The notes under the pieces: generated by a model
Seen by the model: the letters and a program-made list of their open reading frames with translations, nothing else
Database searches by the model: none
Told to the model about the DNA's origin: nothing
Program-made: the position numbers and the translations under genes
Source: Penium margaritaceum
Taxonomy: Eukaryota > Streptophyta > Zygnematophyceae > Desmidiales > Peniaceae
Reading direction: 5' to 3'
Length of the DNA stretch: 64,000 nucleotides
Assembly: GCA_023375785.1 (NCBI GenBank)
Contig: SZWC01000843.1
Location: 97,135-161,134 of the forward strand
Shown: in pieces, positions 23,307 to 36,464 of the stretch
How the letters are laid out: each line of letters opens with the position of its first letter
Numbering within the stretch: position 1 is the stretch's first letter

Positions 23307-25728
23307 ATGACAACTGGAGCAAGCCAAAGACAACTGGAGCAAGGCCAAGAAAACTGGAGCAAGCCCAAGACAACTAGAGAAAGTTCAAGACAACTGGAGC
23401 AAATGCAAGACAACTGGAGCAAGGCCAATAAAACTGGAGCAAGCGGAAAACAACCAAAGCAAGCCTAAGACAACTGGAGCAGGTGAAAGACAACTTGAGC
23501 AACACCAAGACAACTGGAGTAAAGCCAAGACAACTTGAGCAAGGCCAATACAGCTGGACCAGGCCCAAGAAAACTGGAGCAAGGCCAAGACAGCTCGAGC
23601 AAGCCCAAGCCACCTGGAGCCAGGCCAAGATAACTAGAGCAAGCCCAATACAGCAGGAGAAAGCCCAAGACAACTTGGACAAGCCCAAGAGAATTGGAGC
23701 AAGCATAAGACAACTGGAATAAGGCTAAGAAAACTGGAGCAAGCGAAAGAGAACTGGAGCAAGCCCACAAAAACTGGAGCAAGCCTGAGACAACTGTAGG
23801 AAGGCAAAGACAACTGGGCAAGGACAAGACAACGGGAGCAAGCCGAAGACAACTTGATCAAGGCAAAGACATCTGGAGCAAGGCCAAGACAACTCGAGCA
23901 AGGCCAACACAAGTGGAGAAAGCCCAAGACATTTTGGGCAAGCCCAATACAACGGGAGCAAGCCTAAGACAACTGGAGTAAGGCCAAGACAATTGGAGCA
24001 AGCTCAAAACAACTAGAGCAAGCCCAATACAACTGGAGTAAGCTGAAGATAACTGGAGTAAGGCCAAAAGAACTCTGGCAAGCCCAAGACACTAGGAGGA
24101 AGCCCAAAACAATTGGAGCAAGGCATAGACAACTCAACCAAGGCCAAGACAACTAGAGGAAGTCCAAGACAAATGAAGCAGGTGAAAGACAATTGGAGCA
24201 AGATAAAGACAGGTGGTGTAAGCCAAAGATAACTTGAGCAAGCCAAAGATAACATGACGAGACCATGACAACTGGAGCAAGCCCAAGAAAACTGGAGCAA
24301 GTCCAAGACAACTGGACCAAGCCCAAGACAACTCAAGCAAGCCCATGACAACTGGAGCAAGCCCAACGCAAGTGGACCAAGGCCAATACAACTGGAGCAG
24401 GCCAAAGACAACAAGAGCAAGGCCAAGACAACTAGAGCAAGGCCAAGACAACTAGAGCGAGGCTAAGAAACCTGGAGCAAGGCCAAGACAGCTAGAGTAA
24501 TGCCTAGGGAGCTGGAGCAAGCCCAAGACCACTGGAGAAATGCCAAGACAACTGGAGCAAGTCCAAGACAACTGGAGCAAGCCCAAGACAACTTGGGCAA
24601 GCCCAAGACATCTGGAGCAAGCCTAAGACAACTGGAGCAAGGCTAGAAAAACTAGAGCAAGGCCAAGACAACTGGAGAAAGTCCAAGATAACTTAAGCAA
24701 GACCAAGACAACTGGAGCAAGTCCAAGACAACTAGAGCAAGGCCATGACTACTGTAGCAAGCCCAAGACAATCGGAGCAAGCCTAAGACAACTAGAGCAA
24801 GGTTAAAACAACTGGAACAAGTCCAAGAAAAGTGGAGCAAACTCAAGAAAATTGGAGCAAGCCCAAGACAACTGGAGGAAGGCCGAGACAAGTCTAGCAA
24901 GACCAAGGAAATTGGAGCAAGGCCACTACAGCTGGAGCAAGCCTGAGACAACTTGAGCAAGGCCAGGACAACTGGAGCAAGCCCAAGACAATTGGAACAA
25001 GCCCAAGAGAACTGGGGCAATGCCAAGACAACCGGAGCAAATCTAAGACAACTGGAGCAAGGCCAAGAAAACTGGAGCAAGCCCAAAACAATCGGAGTAA
25101 GCCCAAGACCACTGGAGTAAGTCCAAGAATTCTCGAGCAAGGCCGAGACAATCGGAGCAAGCCCAAGACACCTGGAGCCATCTTAAAACAACTCGAGGAA
25201 GGCCAAGACAACTGGAGCAAGGCCAAGAAAACTGGAGCAAGTCCAAAACATCGAGAGCAAGCCCAAGACAACTGGAGCAAGTCCAAGACAACTGGAGCAA
25301 GGCCAAGAAAACTGGAGCAAGCCGAAGACAACTGGAGTATACCCAAGACAACTAGAGCAAGGCCAAGATAAAAAGAGCAATGCCAAGAAAACTGGAGCAA
25401 GCCCAAGAGAACTCAAGCAAGCCCAAGACAACTAGAGCAGGACAAAGGCAACTGGAGCAAGGCCAAGACAACAGGAGCAAGGCAAAGACAACTGAAACAA
25501 GCGCAAGACAACTAGAGCAGGCCCAAGACAACTGTAGCAGGGCCAAGACAACTAGAGCAAGCCAAAAACAATAGGAGTAAGCCTAAGACAACTGGAGTAA
25601 GGCCAAGACAGTCGGAGCATGCCCTAGACAAGTGGAGCAAGGCCAAGACAACTCGAGCAAGCTCAAGACAACCAGAGCAAGCCCAAGACAACTGCGGCAA
25701 GTCCAAGACAATTGGGGCAAGCCTTAGA

Positions 25729-26882
25729 TGTGACGGTTTGTTCCCCAGTTGGCTCACAAGGGGAGAAGGAAGACTGGTGGTGTCCGATGTCCTGACGGCG
25801 GGAGTTACGCTGCTACTGTTGCCGATGCGAGAAGGTGGTGCAAGGACGCGGCTCAAGATGAAGGATGAAGAGGAGCTGAGGAGGTCGAGGTGGATGAAGT
25901 AGAGAAGGCTGATGACAAGAGGAGAGCAAGGCGGAGGCACTTGCAGAGGCTGAGGAGATGAGGGGCAGCAGACGGCGAACGACAGGAAGCTTCTAGGCAC
26001 TTGACGACAGGTGGCGGCTTGGGAGCTCCTTGCACGTGTTGTGGACGACGAGTCACTGATTGTTGGCCACGGGCGCGGAATGGGAGGAGGGCTTTGTAAG
26101 GTTGACGAGAGGTTCTTTAAGCGCAATACTCCAAGAAGTAGTGCTCATGTCAGCTATTGCCAAAGTCAAGAGGCACAACGCGATGGAGGCGGTGACTGAG
26201 GAGTGCAGGCTTGAGAGGCAAAGAAACTGGTGGCGCTAGAGCGATGACTAGGTCACGGGGCACCAGCTGATATCGCCTGATTCTCTGATACCATGTTAGA
26301 AGAATGTAAAAAGCGATGATGGTAGGAGCAGAAGAAAGCAGAAGAAAGGTAACCTACCAAAGCATGTCGGGAGAATGACGAGAGCAGAGAGGCAGGTCAA
26401 GTTCCAAAGAGTTAGTCAGAGGACCACAAGAGAGGTGAGGCACCGGAACTTCCAAGATGGACAGAGGACAAAGAGAGAACACTTCAAAGAGGCGAGTGAT
26501 GCACGGAGAGTGAGCAAACGGTCAAGAGTGGCAAGCGAAGGGGGAGTTGGGAATGGTGGACAAAGGCGGTAGAGGTGACCAGGAAGTAGAGCTGAGACAC
26601 GGTGGTGAAGCCACAGAACCGAAGGGAACAGGATGAACAGAACTGTTCTGGTTGACTTGAGGGAATGAACATCCTCTTTATAAAAAGGTCAAAACAGGAC
26701 AAAACAATAGAACAACAACTTGTTTTCTGCTAGCCGGATATGGGGGACAGGTGTCACTTTATTAGGGGATGACTTGACCGTTTGTGCTCAATGCCTGTCT
26801 CGGTTGAGAGCCGTTGGTCAAGTTGGTTCGGTCCAGCACCTGAACCGTCATTTAGATGTCTTATTGGTGTGCTTCACTGACA
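25729..26882 (-). mobile_element. Partial fossil LTR element C (same family as A, B and E)
   Basis: Only one LTR and the adjoining part of the internal region remain, read on the minus strand. The LTR occupies 26,294-26,882 and is next to a clear primer-binding site on its left. The internal remnant carries the ttccccagttggctc motif and the ggtgtccgatgtcc string also seen in A (about 14,340-14,400) and, on the other strand, in E (about 34,490-34,700). The left edge cuts directly from satellite (gccttaga) into internal sequence with no second LTR. It is a broken, incomplete copy. Its LTR is clearly diverged from those of A and B, so it is a separate lineage. Confidence 0.8.
26294..26882 (-). 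repeat. Single LTR of element C
   Basis: Begins tgttagaagaatgta on the plus strand and ends ttcactgaca, so on the element's strand it starts tgtcag like the LTRs of element E. The bases at 26,282-26,293 read tggtatcagaga on the minus strand, a match to the tRNA-Met primer site. The string aagttggttcgg near 26,820 is shared with the LTRs of A and B. Confidence 0.8.
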
Positions 26883-27675
26883 AACCAAAGCAAGGCAAAG
26901 GGAACTGGAACATGCCCAAGACACCTGGAACAAGCTCAAAAGAACTGGAGCAAGGCCAAGACAAATGGAGGAAGACCAAGACAACTGGAGCAAGCGCAAG
27001 ACAACTAGAGCAAGCCCAAGACAAAGAAGCAAGTCCAAGACAGCTGGAGCAATGCCAAGACAACTGGAGCAAGCCAAACACATCTGGAGCAAGCCAAAGA
27101 TAACATGAGCAAGGCCAAGATAACTGGAGCAAGCCCAAGACAACTGGAGCAAGCCTGATACAACTGGAGCAAGGCCAAGAAAATTGGAGAAATCCGAAGA
27201 CAATTGGAGCAAGCCTAAGACAACTAGAGCAAGTCCAAGATAACTGGAGCAATCCCAAGACAAGTGGACCAAGCCCAAGACAATTGGAGTATTGCCAAAA
27301 TAACTAGAGCAATGCGAAGTCAACTAGAGTAAGCCCAAGACAACTGAAGCAAGCCCAAGACAATTGGAGCAAGACCAAGATCATTGGGGCAAGCCCAAGA
27401 CAACTGGAGCAACCCTAAGACAACTGGAGCAATGCCAATACAACTGGAGCAAGCCCAAGATAACAAGAACAAGAATAAGACAATTGGTGCAAGCCCAAGA
27501 AAACTGGAGCAAGGCCAAGAGAACAAGAACAAGCCCAAGAAACCTAGAGGACGCCCAAAACAATTAGAGTAATGCCAAGACAACTGTAGCAAGCCCAAAA
27601 AATCTAGAGCAGGCCCAAGACAACTAGAGCAAGGCCAAGATAACTGGAGGAAGGCCAAGACAACCGGAGCAAGGC
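26883..27675 (+). repeat. 20-bp minisatellite array, segment 5
   Basis: Roughly 40 units of the same 20-mer in the same orientation, between the partial LTR element and the solo LTR. One short unit (gcccaagacaaagaagc, near 27,020) shifts the phase. No gene is visible. Confidence 0.95.
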
Positions 27676-28661
27676 TGTCAGAAACCGGCCCCCGGGTGGA
27701 GGCAGTTCCAACGTGCCCCGACGGGTCTACTGCGTTCACGGCTATGTTTTGAGCGGGTGATTCTGAGTCTAAGCGTGAGCTTTCTGGTCGCCTCATGCTA
27801 TGTTTCTGGGAGTTGAAGGCATTTGTGAGACAGTCACTGTTGCGAAGGGAATAACGCGATTTTGCATTTTTTTAACATAGAAATGATCTGAACATTTCTA
27901 GGGCTAGGCATGAGCTCTCCAACGCACCAAACCGTGTGCGATTCGGATCATCGTAGCTCCCGCTACGTCATCCGGAGCGCAGCACCCCAAGTCAGCCGCT
28001 CTGTCGGCGGCGCGCACCACGTCGCCCGCCGAGGCGCCCTCACACATCAAGGACCCATCAAAACGCCATTCCGGAGGCGCAGATGTCCCTACGTGTAGTG
28101 GCGGCGCCCCTCGCGCCTTTGGGGCCTGTTTCGATGAGTTAATCATCGAGTTTGGTGATGGGGATTGATGTGGGTCGAAACCTGTTCGCGGACCTCCAGT
28201 CGGAATTTTGACTAAGTCCCCGAGTAACAAACTGTACTACTGAGTTTCGGACTCCGAGCCAGGATTTTGGTTAAGTCCCTCAGTAACAAACTGCACTCCT
28301 GAAATCCGGCGGATCATCCACCGGACGCCTCGGCAGACCTTCCGGAGCAAAATCCCCAGATGGCATTTTGTTACTCGTTCCGGTCGATAATTCACCGGAA
28401 GTCGAACCGCGGCCGGCTCCCAGAACCACCGCGCACACCCCAACTTTGGAAGCCCATATCTCCCTCGTTACTAGTCCGATTCCAGTGAAACAACTTCCAC
28501 CGGATTCAGCAACTCGTCAACGTTCAGGGGCTATCCTCCATTTTAGGATCAGAGTAATCCTTGAGTCGCCAGATCCGTCGACGAGGAATTTCCTCTCTCT
28601 GGCGGCTCGTCGGCGCCTCCCGGCGCCGCACTTGGGCATGTAGAGGGGCAAATCTACAACA
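27676..28661. mobile_element. Solo LTR D, unrelated to elements A-C and E
   Basis: This 986-bp insert begins tgtcagaaaccggcc and ends atctacaaca, with the identical 5-mer aaggc on both sides (27,671-27,675 and 28,662-28,666). A TG...CA segment of this length with a 5-bp target duplication, no primer-binding site and no coding region is what LTR-LTR recombination leaves behind. The match of aaggc is weakened because that 5-mer is part of most satellite units. The sequence is GC-rich, unlike the flanks, and has an internal repeat of about 45 bp (gtccccgagtaacaaactg near 28,217 and gtccctcagtaacaaactg near 28,275). Orientation and superfamily are not clear; a gypsy-type origin is possible. Confidence 0.7.
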
Positions 28662-31600
28662 AAGGCCAAGACAACTGGAGCAAGGCCAAAAAAACTGAAG
28701 CAAGTCCAAGAAAACTGGAGCAAGGTCAAGACAACTGGAGAAAGCCCAAGACAACAGGAGCAAGCCCAAGACAACTGGAGCAAGCCCAAGACAAGTGGAG
28801 CAAGCGAAATACAACTTGAGCAAGGCCAAGACAACAAGAGCAATCCAAAGATAACTGGAGCAAGTCAAATACAATTAGAGCAAGCCAACGACAGCTAAAG
28901 CAAGCTTAAGACAACTGAAGCAAGCCCAGGACAACCAGAGGATACCCAAGACAACTGGAGCAAGCCAAGGACAACTGGAGAAAGCCGAAGACAACTGGAG
29001 CAAGTCCAAGACAACTAGAGCAAGCGCAAGACAACTGGAGAACGCCTTACAGAACTGGAGCAAGGCAAAGACAACTAGAGCAAGCCCAAGACATCTGCAG
29101 GAGGGCCAAGACAACTAGAGCAAGGCCAAGAAATCTCGAGAAATGTGAAGACAACGGGAGCAAGCCAAAGACAATTGGAGCAAGTGCAAGATAATTGGAG
29201 CAAGGCCAACACAACTAGAGCAAGCCCAAGACAACTGGAGCAAGCCTAAGACATTTGGAGCAAGCCCAAGGCAACTGGAGCAAGCCAACGACAAGTGGAG
29301 TTAACCTAAGACAACTAGAGCAAGGCCAAGACAACTGGAGCAAGCCCAAGGTAACTCGAGCAAGGCCAAGACAACTAAGGGAAGTCCAGGCTAGCTTAAG
29401 CAACCCTTTGACAACTAGAGCAAGGCAATGCCAACTGGAGCAAGCCGAAGACAACTGGAGCAAGCCCAAGAGAATAAGTGCAAGCCGAAGAAACCTTCAC
29501 GAAGGCCAAGACAACTGGAGCAAGCCCAAGACACCTAGAGCAAGCCCATAACAATTAGAGTAAGTCCAAGACAATTGGAGCAAGGCCAAGACAACTAGAG
29601 CAAGCGCAAGACAATTGGAGCAATTCGAAGACAATTGAAGTAAGGCGAAGATGAGAATAGCAAGCCCAAGACAACTAGAGCAAGCCCAAGACAACTGAGG
29701 CAAGCCCAATACAATAAGAGCAATCCTTTGACAACTGGAGCAAGGCCAAGACAACTGGAGCAAGCCCAAGAGAACTGGAGCAAGCTCAAGACAACAGGAG
29801 CAAACCCAAGAAAACTACAGCAAGGCCAAGACAACTGAAGCAAGACCAAGACACCAAAAGCAAGCCCAAAACAACTGGAGCAAGGCCAAGACAACTGGAG
29901 CAAGGCCAAGACAACTAGAGCAAGCCTAAGTAAATTGGAGCAAGCACAAGACAGCAAGAGCAATTCCAGGACAACTGAAGTGAGGCCAAGACAACTGGAG
30001 CAAGTCCAAGACAACTGGAGCAAGTCGAATACAACCATGAGCAAGGCCAAGATAACTGGAGCAAGGCGGAGAAAACTGAGGCAAGCCCAACACAACTGAA
30101 GGAAGCCCAAGACAATAGGAGCATGCCCAAGACTACTCGAGCAGGGCCAAGACAACTTGTTCAAGACAAAGACATCTGGAGCAAGGCCTAGACAACTAGA
30201 GCAAGGTCAAGACAGATGGAGCAAGCCCAAGACGACTGGAGCAAGCCCAAGACAACTGGAGATAGCCAAGGACAACTGGGGAAAGCCCTATGTAACTAGA
30301 GGAAGCCTAAGACAACTGGAGCAAGGCCAAGACAAGTGCAGCAAGCCCAATGCAACTGAAGCAAGCCCAAGAAAAATGGAGCAAGGCCAATAGAACTGGA
30401 GCAAGCCCAAGACACCTGGAACAAGCCCAAAACAATTGGAGCAAGGCAAAAACTACTGGAGCAAGGCCAAGACATCTGGATCAAGCCCTAGATAACTGGA
30501 GCAAGTCAAAGACAATAGGATAAAGTACAAGACAGCTGGAGAAAGGCTAAGACAACTGGAGCCAGCCAAAGAAAACTTGAGCAAGCCAAAGAAAACTGGA
30601 CGAGGCCAAGACAAATGGAGCAATCCCAAGACAACTGGAGGAAGCCAATGAAAACTGGAGCAAGCCTAGAATAACTAGAGAAAGCCCAAGACAACTGGAG
30701 CAAGTCCAAAACAAGTGGACCAAGGCCAATACAACTCGAGCAGGCCGAAGAAAACTGGAGCAAGGCCAAGACAACTAGAGCAAGGCCAAGACAACTAGAG
30801 CAAGGCCAAGACAACTAGAGCAAGGCTAAGACAACTAGAGCAAGGAAAATACAAGTGGAGCAAGTCTAATACAACTAGAGCAAGGCCAAGACGCCTAGAG
30901 CAAGGCCAATACAACTGGAGCAAGTCCAAGACAACTGAAGCAAGCACAAGACAATTGGAGAAAGCCCAAGACAACTGGAGCAAGCCCAAAACAAGTGTAG
31001 AAAGGCCAAGACAATTGGAGCAAGGCCAATACAGCTGGAGCAAGACGAAGACAACAGAAGCAAGGCCAAGACAAGTGGAGCAAGCCCAAGACAACTGGAG
31101 CAAAGCCAAGACAACTGGGGCAAGCCCTAAACAACTAGGACAAACCTAATACAACTCAAGCAAGGCCAAGAAAGCTGGAGCAAGCCAAAGACAACTTGAG
31201 CAAGCCCAAGACAACTAGAGCAAACCGAAGAAAACTGGAGCAAGAACAAGACATTTGGAGCAATCCCAAGACACCTGGAGCAAGCCCAAAACAATTGGAG
31301 CAAGGCCAAGACAACTGGAGCAAGGAAACGACAACAGGTGCAAGTCCAAGACAACTGGAGCAAGCCCAAGACAGCTAGAGCAAGTCCAAGACAACTGGAG
31401 CAAGGCCAAGAAAACTGGAGCAAGCCAAAGAAAGCTAGAGAAATCCCAAGACAACTGGAGCAAGGCGAAGACAAATGAAGCATTGCCAAGAAAACTGGAG
31501 CAAGCCCAAGACAACTCATGCAAGCCAAAGCCAACTGGAGCAGTCCAAAGACAACTGGAACAATGCCAACACAACCAGAGCAAGGCCAAGACAACAAGAG

Positions 31601-33349
31601 CAAGCCTAAGACAGCTGGAGCAGGCCCACGACAACTGGAGCAAGGCCAAGATAACTGGAGCAAGCTTGAGACAACTGGAGCAAGCCCAAGACAACTTGAG
31701 TAAGGCCAAGAAAGGTAGATCAAACCCAATGCATTTGGAGCAAGGCCAAGAAAAATCGAGCAAGCTCAAGACAACTAGAGCAAGACCAACACAACAAGGA
31801 AAAGCCCAGGAAAATTGGAGCAAGCCTAAGACAACTGGAGCAAGCCCAAGAAAATTGAGGAAGGCGAAGAGAGCTAAAGTAAGCCCAAGACACCTGGAGC
31901 AATCCCAAAACAACTGGAGCAAGGCCAAGACAAATGGAGGAATCCCAAGACAACTAGAGCAAGCCCAAGACAACTTGAGCAAGCCCAAGACAAATGGAGT
32001 AAGTCGAAGACAGCTCAAGCAATGCCATGATAAGTGGAGCAAGCCAAACACAACTGGAGCAAGCCAAAGATAATAGGAGAGAGGCCAAGACAACTGGAGC
32101 AAGCCCAAGACAATAGGAGCAAGCTTGATACAACTGGTGTAAGGCCACGGAAATTGGAGAAAGCCCACGAGAACAGGAGCATGCTTAAGACAAATGGAGC
32201 AAGCCGAAGACAAGTGGAGCAATCATAGGACAAGTGGACCAAGTCCTAGACAACTGGAGCAATGCCAAGACAACTGGAGCAAGGCCAAGACAACGAGAGT
32301 AAGCCTAAGACAACTAAAGCAAGCCCAGGACAACTCGAGGAAGCCCAAGATATTTGGGCAAGCCTAAGACAATTGGAGCAAAACTAAGAAAACTGGAGCA
32401 AGGCCAAGACAACTGGAGCAAGCTCAAGACAACTAGAGCAAGCCCATGATAACTGGAGCATGCCCAAGAAAACTGGAGCAAGGTAAAGAGAACTAGAGCA
32501 AGCCCAAGACCCCTAGAGCAAGTCCAAAACAATTGGAGCAAGGCCAGGACAACTGTAGCAAGGCCAAACAAACTAGAGCAGGTTCAAGACAACTAGAGCA
32601 AGGCCAAGACAACTGGAACAAGGCGAAGCCAGCTGGATCAAGGCAAAGACAGCTGGAGCAAGGCGAAGAGAACTGGAGCAAGTCCAAGAGAAGTGGAGCA
32701 AGGCCAAGACAACTGCAGCAACCCCAAGACACTAGAGCAAGGCGAAGACAAGTGGAGCAAGTCCAAGACAGTTGGAGCAAGCTCAAGACAATTGAAGCAA
32801 GCCCATGATAACCGGAGGAAGCACAAGACAATTGGAGCAGGGCCAAGACAACAAGAACAAGGCAAAGACATCTGGAGCATATGCAAGACAAATGGAGCAA
32901 GCCGAAGACGACTAGAGCAAGCCCAAAATAGAAGGATCAAGGCCAAGAAAACTAGAGCACGTCAAGGACAACTGGAGCAAGCTCAAGATAACTCGAGCAA
33001 GGCAAAGACAACTAGAGCAAGCCCAAGACAACTGGAGCACGCCCAAAGCAACTTGAGCAAGGCCAAGACAGCTGGAGCAAGCCCAAGACAACTAGAGCAA
33101 GCCCAAGACAACTTGGGCAAGCCCAAGACAACAAGAGCAAGCCTAAGACAGCTGAATCAAGGCAAAAACAACTGGAGCAGGCCCAGGACAACTGGAGCAA
33201 GCCCAAGACAACTGGAGCAAACCCAAGAAGGCTTTAGCAAGGAGAAGAGAACCGAAGCAAGCCCAAGACACCTGGAGCAAGCCCATCACAACTAGAGTAA
33301 CGCCAAGACAAATGGAGGAAGGCCAAGACAGCTGGAGGAAGGCCAAGAC
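28662..33349 (+). repeat. 20-bp minisatellite array, segment 6
   Basis: About 234 units of the same 20-mer in the same orientation. The phase is constant for long stretches (for example 28,680-30,030). Open frames of up to 335 aa on the minus strand and 272 aa on the plus strand are repeat artefacts. No gene is visible. Confidence 0.96.
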
Positions 33350-33992
33350 TGTCAGAACTAGAATATGACAACGAGAATACCTCGAAATGAACAAAGGATC
33401 AAAAGGAAGGACCTCGGAATAACACACTGAGACACCCGGTTCAAGTCTTCGAGGACTACATCTCACTCAACGGTCACAATCGAAAACAGCACAAAGCCAA
33501 GCAATGAAGGATCATTAGAGCAATAAGCAAGCATGTTTGCAACATGATAGGCTAGCGATAGGAAGCCATTGCCCACGATTCGTCCTGCTCTGGATTGTAT
33601 ATACAAATGACGTTCATTCCCTCCTTGTGTAACCAGAACAGTTCTATCCATCCTGTTCCCCTTTGGTTCTACGGCTTCACTGCCATATTCTCGCTTTGCT
33701 CACTCCTCTCTCCTACTGCATTTCCTAACCGTTCTCCGCTCACTCCTCTTTGCTTTGTCATCTTGCGCTCAGCACACATCAACTTGTCACTTGTTTTGCT
33801 CCTACTTTCTCTCACTCACCTCCTATCTACCTCGCATATTTAATGCCACGTCTCTCTCGATGCTCTGCAACTAACTCCTTGGGATATCTCACGCCTTTCC
33901 ACTTCCTTCTTTTGCTGAAGTGCTTGTGCATGTTCTGATTGCTTCTGCCTGCTTCTCTTATGACTGTCTACGCCTATTTTATTCTTGTCACA
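33350..33992 (+). repeat. 5' LTR of element E
   Basis: Starts tgtcagaactagaatatg and ends attcttgtcaca, directly before the primer site. It shares with the LTRs of A and B, in reverse complement, the tracts around cctgttcccctttggttc (33,649) and gtgcttgtgcatgttc (33,921). A TATA-like gtatata string lies at 33,597-33,603 in the sense orientation. Confidence 0.86.
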
Positions 33993-34009
33993 TGGTATCA
34001 GAGCATCAG
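33993..34009 (+). other. Primer-binding site of element E
   Basis: Reads tggtatcagagcatcag immediately after the LTR terminus. This is the textbook initiator tRNA-Met primer site of plant copia elements, and the best preserved of the four in this window. Confidence 0.9.
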
Positions 34010-34490
34010 AAAATATCACCTGGTGCCGCGTAACCCAGTCATTACGTCACTGCCTCAATTGCTCCACTCCTCTTTTCAGCATTCTTGTGCTGCCGCCGCC
34101 ACCACTTTGTGCCCTTTTGCTTTGCCAGCAGCTGACGACAGCAGTACTACCTCGATTGCTCCTCAGACACAAGTGACACCTCGTCATCCTAATCGAGCCC
34201 TGGACTAGGTCCGCGTCCGTGGCCAAGTTGGTGATGCGACGTTAATAAAAGCAGAGAACAGCTCTTAAGTCGCTGCTTGTCGCCATCTTTCTAGAAGCTT
34301 CTCGCCGCACGCCACTCGTCGCTTCTTTTCCTTAGCCTTCGCGAGCACGTTTTTCCTCCTCATCTGTTTCATTTGCCTCATCCCCTCCAACTACTGGAGT
34401 ACATTAGCCTAATCAGCGTCATCCTCTCAAGACATATCCTTGGACACTTTCCCACGTTGTCAGTAGCGGGAGCGTGCCATTCGCCGACAG

Positions 34491-34703
34491 GATGTCGCAC
34501 ACCACTCGTCTTCCTGCTCTTGTTGTGAGCCAACTGGGCAACAAGCCGTCACTCTCCTGGCATCAACAGACCAACGTCACTGCTTACCTCACGACTTTCT
34601 CTACTGCAGCTGATCTTCTCTTTCTCGTTGTCAAGATATCGAACACCACCTGTCTCCCTGCTCAGACTCCGAGCCAACTGGGGAACAAGCCATCACTCTC
34701 CTG
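34491..34703 (+). repeat. Doubled internal unit in element E
   Basis: Two copies spaced about 146 bp apart of a stretch reading atgtcgcacaccactcg...gagccaactgggcaacaagcc...tcactctcctg. Diverged copies on the opposite strand lie in A (about 14,160-14,270 and 14,320-14,420) and in C (from 25,729). The peptide core would be SQLGNKPSLS. Its function is unknown. Confidence 0.7.
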
Positions 34704-36464
34704 ACAGCAGAGCAGCTGGTTGCTTCACTTGCGCCTCTTGCTACTACGCTTGCTTCTCAACCACCTGCCTCCTTCTGTCACTCCTTCATCCGCAGCCTCT
34801 GCACTTCATCCTCAGCACTATCGCATCTCTATCCTCCAACATCATTGTCAGCTATGCATCCTCGATTCCTCCTTATCATCCTCCGTATCGATTCGCAGCG
34901 CACGTGGTTCCGCTCCTCAGTCATCAGTCGCTTCCCCGCCATTATCTACCCTCATCATCGGTTCATTTACGTCCATCATCGTACTTTGCTGGGCACATGG
35001 ATCTGCTCGGTCGCATCGCCCATTCCGCGACGACCTGTACCCATGCTGAAACTTCCGCAGCGCACGTGGTTTTATCCCTGCACCCACTCCTTCCTCATCA
35101 GCGTCCACCTTCATCATCAGCTATCATCAGCATCTGTGGCAAGCACAAGGACCAGCACAAGCTAGCTGCCCGTCTTGTAGCAGCGTGCACCCACGCCGGC
35201 AGCAGATTTCTTATAGCACGTCGGTGATTGCCTTCCCCTTGCCGCATTCTAGTCCCCTATTTCAGCAGCACACGTAGTTCAATCCCTGCGCCCACTACGT
35301 TTGCATTCGCTCCTCCACCTCCAGCACCATCTTCTGCTCGACAAATGGATTTGCCCAATCACATCACACGTTTTGTACCGACCCGCGCCCACGCCGAATC
35401 CTCTGTAGTGCACGCGGCTTGCCCCTGCACCCATGCCCATCAATCCATCAGCATCCTCATCACCAACACCAAGCTCTGTACACTCCAGTCAACAAACCGT
35501 ACAGCAATCAGCATCTGCACTGACATCATACTTCTTGTGGCGCGTTGGTCCCTGCCGTTTTCTTGCCAAGACCCTCTCCTCTAACTTCACAAGCCCACAA
35601 AGTCCAAGCAGCCATCATTCACCGTCAGGCGACAAGACACCATCCCGGCATTACAGCAAAATCTTCACCTGTAGCAAAAACTTTCCTGGCCAAAGATGGT
35701 CAGAACACTCTTCTCCGGACACGCAACGTGTAGACCACCGGCAAAATAGTCTCAAACCAAGGATATGGCTTCTATGATCTCTTTCAAAGAAATATCCAAG
35801 ACCTTTGAGCTGCTCACACATCTCCCTCAGGCCTCAACACAGCAACTACCTCAGCATGGGAGCAACTGAAGACTTTCATGGCTTCTCCTACCACGGTCTT
35901 GTGGAATAAGCATGCAGTGCTCTTGACCTCTGGTACAAGCTGCAACAAGGAGCTTGGGAAAGGCACCACATCTCCTCCACCACTCTCCTCGTAACTACTC
36001 GCCCTCCACTTCATCTGGACAAGCTATACTACTGACCTCTAGGCCATGATCCTGTGCAGCCCACACAAGAATAAACCAATCTGAGAACCTGGCAACGAGC
36101 AGCATACTCACAACTAAAGCCCAATTTGCTACACGGTTTTGCCACTACCAATGGAATTCTGGATGCTCACAATTAGCTTGGGAACGTGTGCAGCACCACT
36201 GAATCTGAGAGAAAGCTTGAAGCTTTCAACAGGATATAAGGGAAGGACTCAAAGAGCTCATTGAACCTGATTTCCATCCCCTGCGAGAACAAGAACCAGG
36301 CAACATCACCGGATTGTGCCGGCAGCTGATCAACGTTTGCGGGTGCTACATGCCGCTTTGCTATAACTACATCTATCACCATTGAGAAACAATAATCGTT
36401 CCACCCCCTAGGCGCTTTGCATTCCGATCAGTATGTCAGACTCCGTTTGCACAACGCATCAGTA

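Larger units (their letters stand above)
20788..25728 (+). repeat. 20-bp minisatellite array, segment 4
   Basis: Same unit and orientation. This is the most locally rearranged part of the array: it contains nine consecutive identical 20-mers (21,881-22,060), a 119-bp tandem duplication (22,221-22,458), a repeat at 539-bp spacing (from 21,542 and from 22,081) and a 91-base run of N. No gene is visible. Confidence 0.96.
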
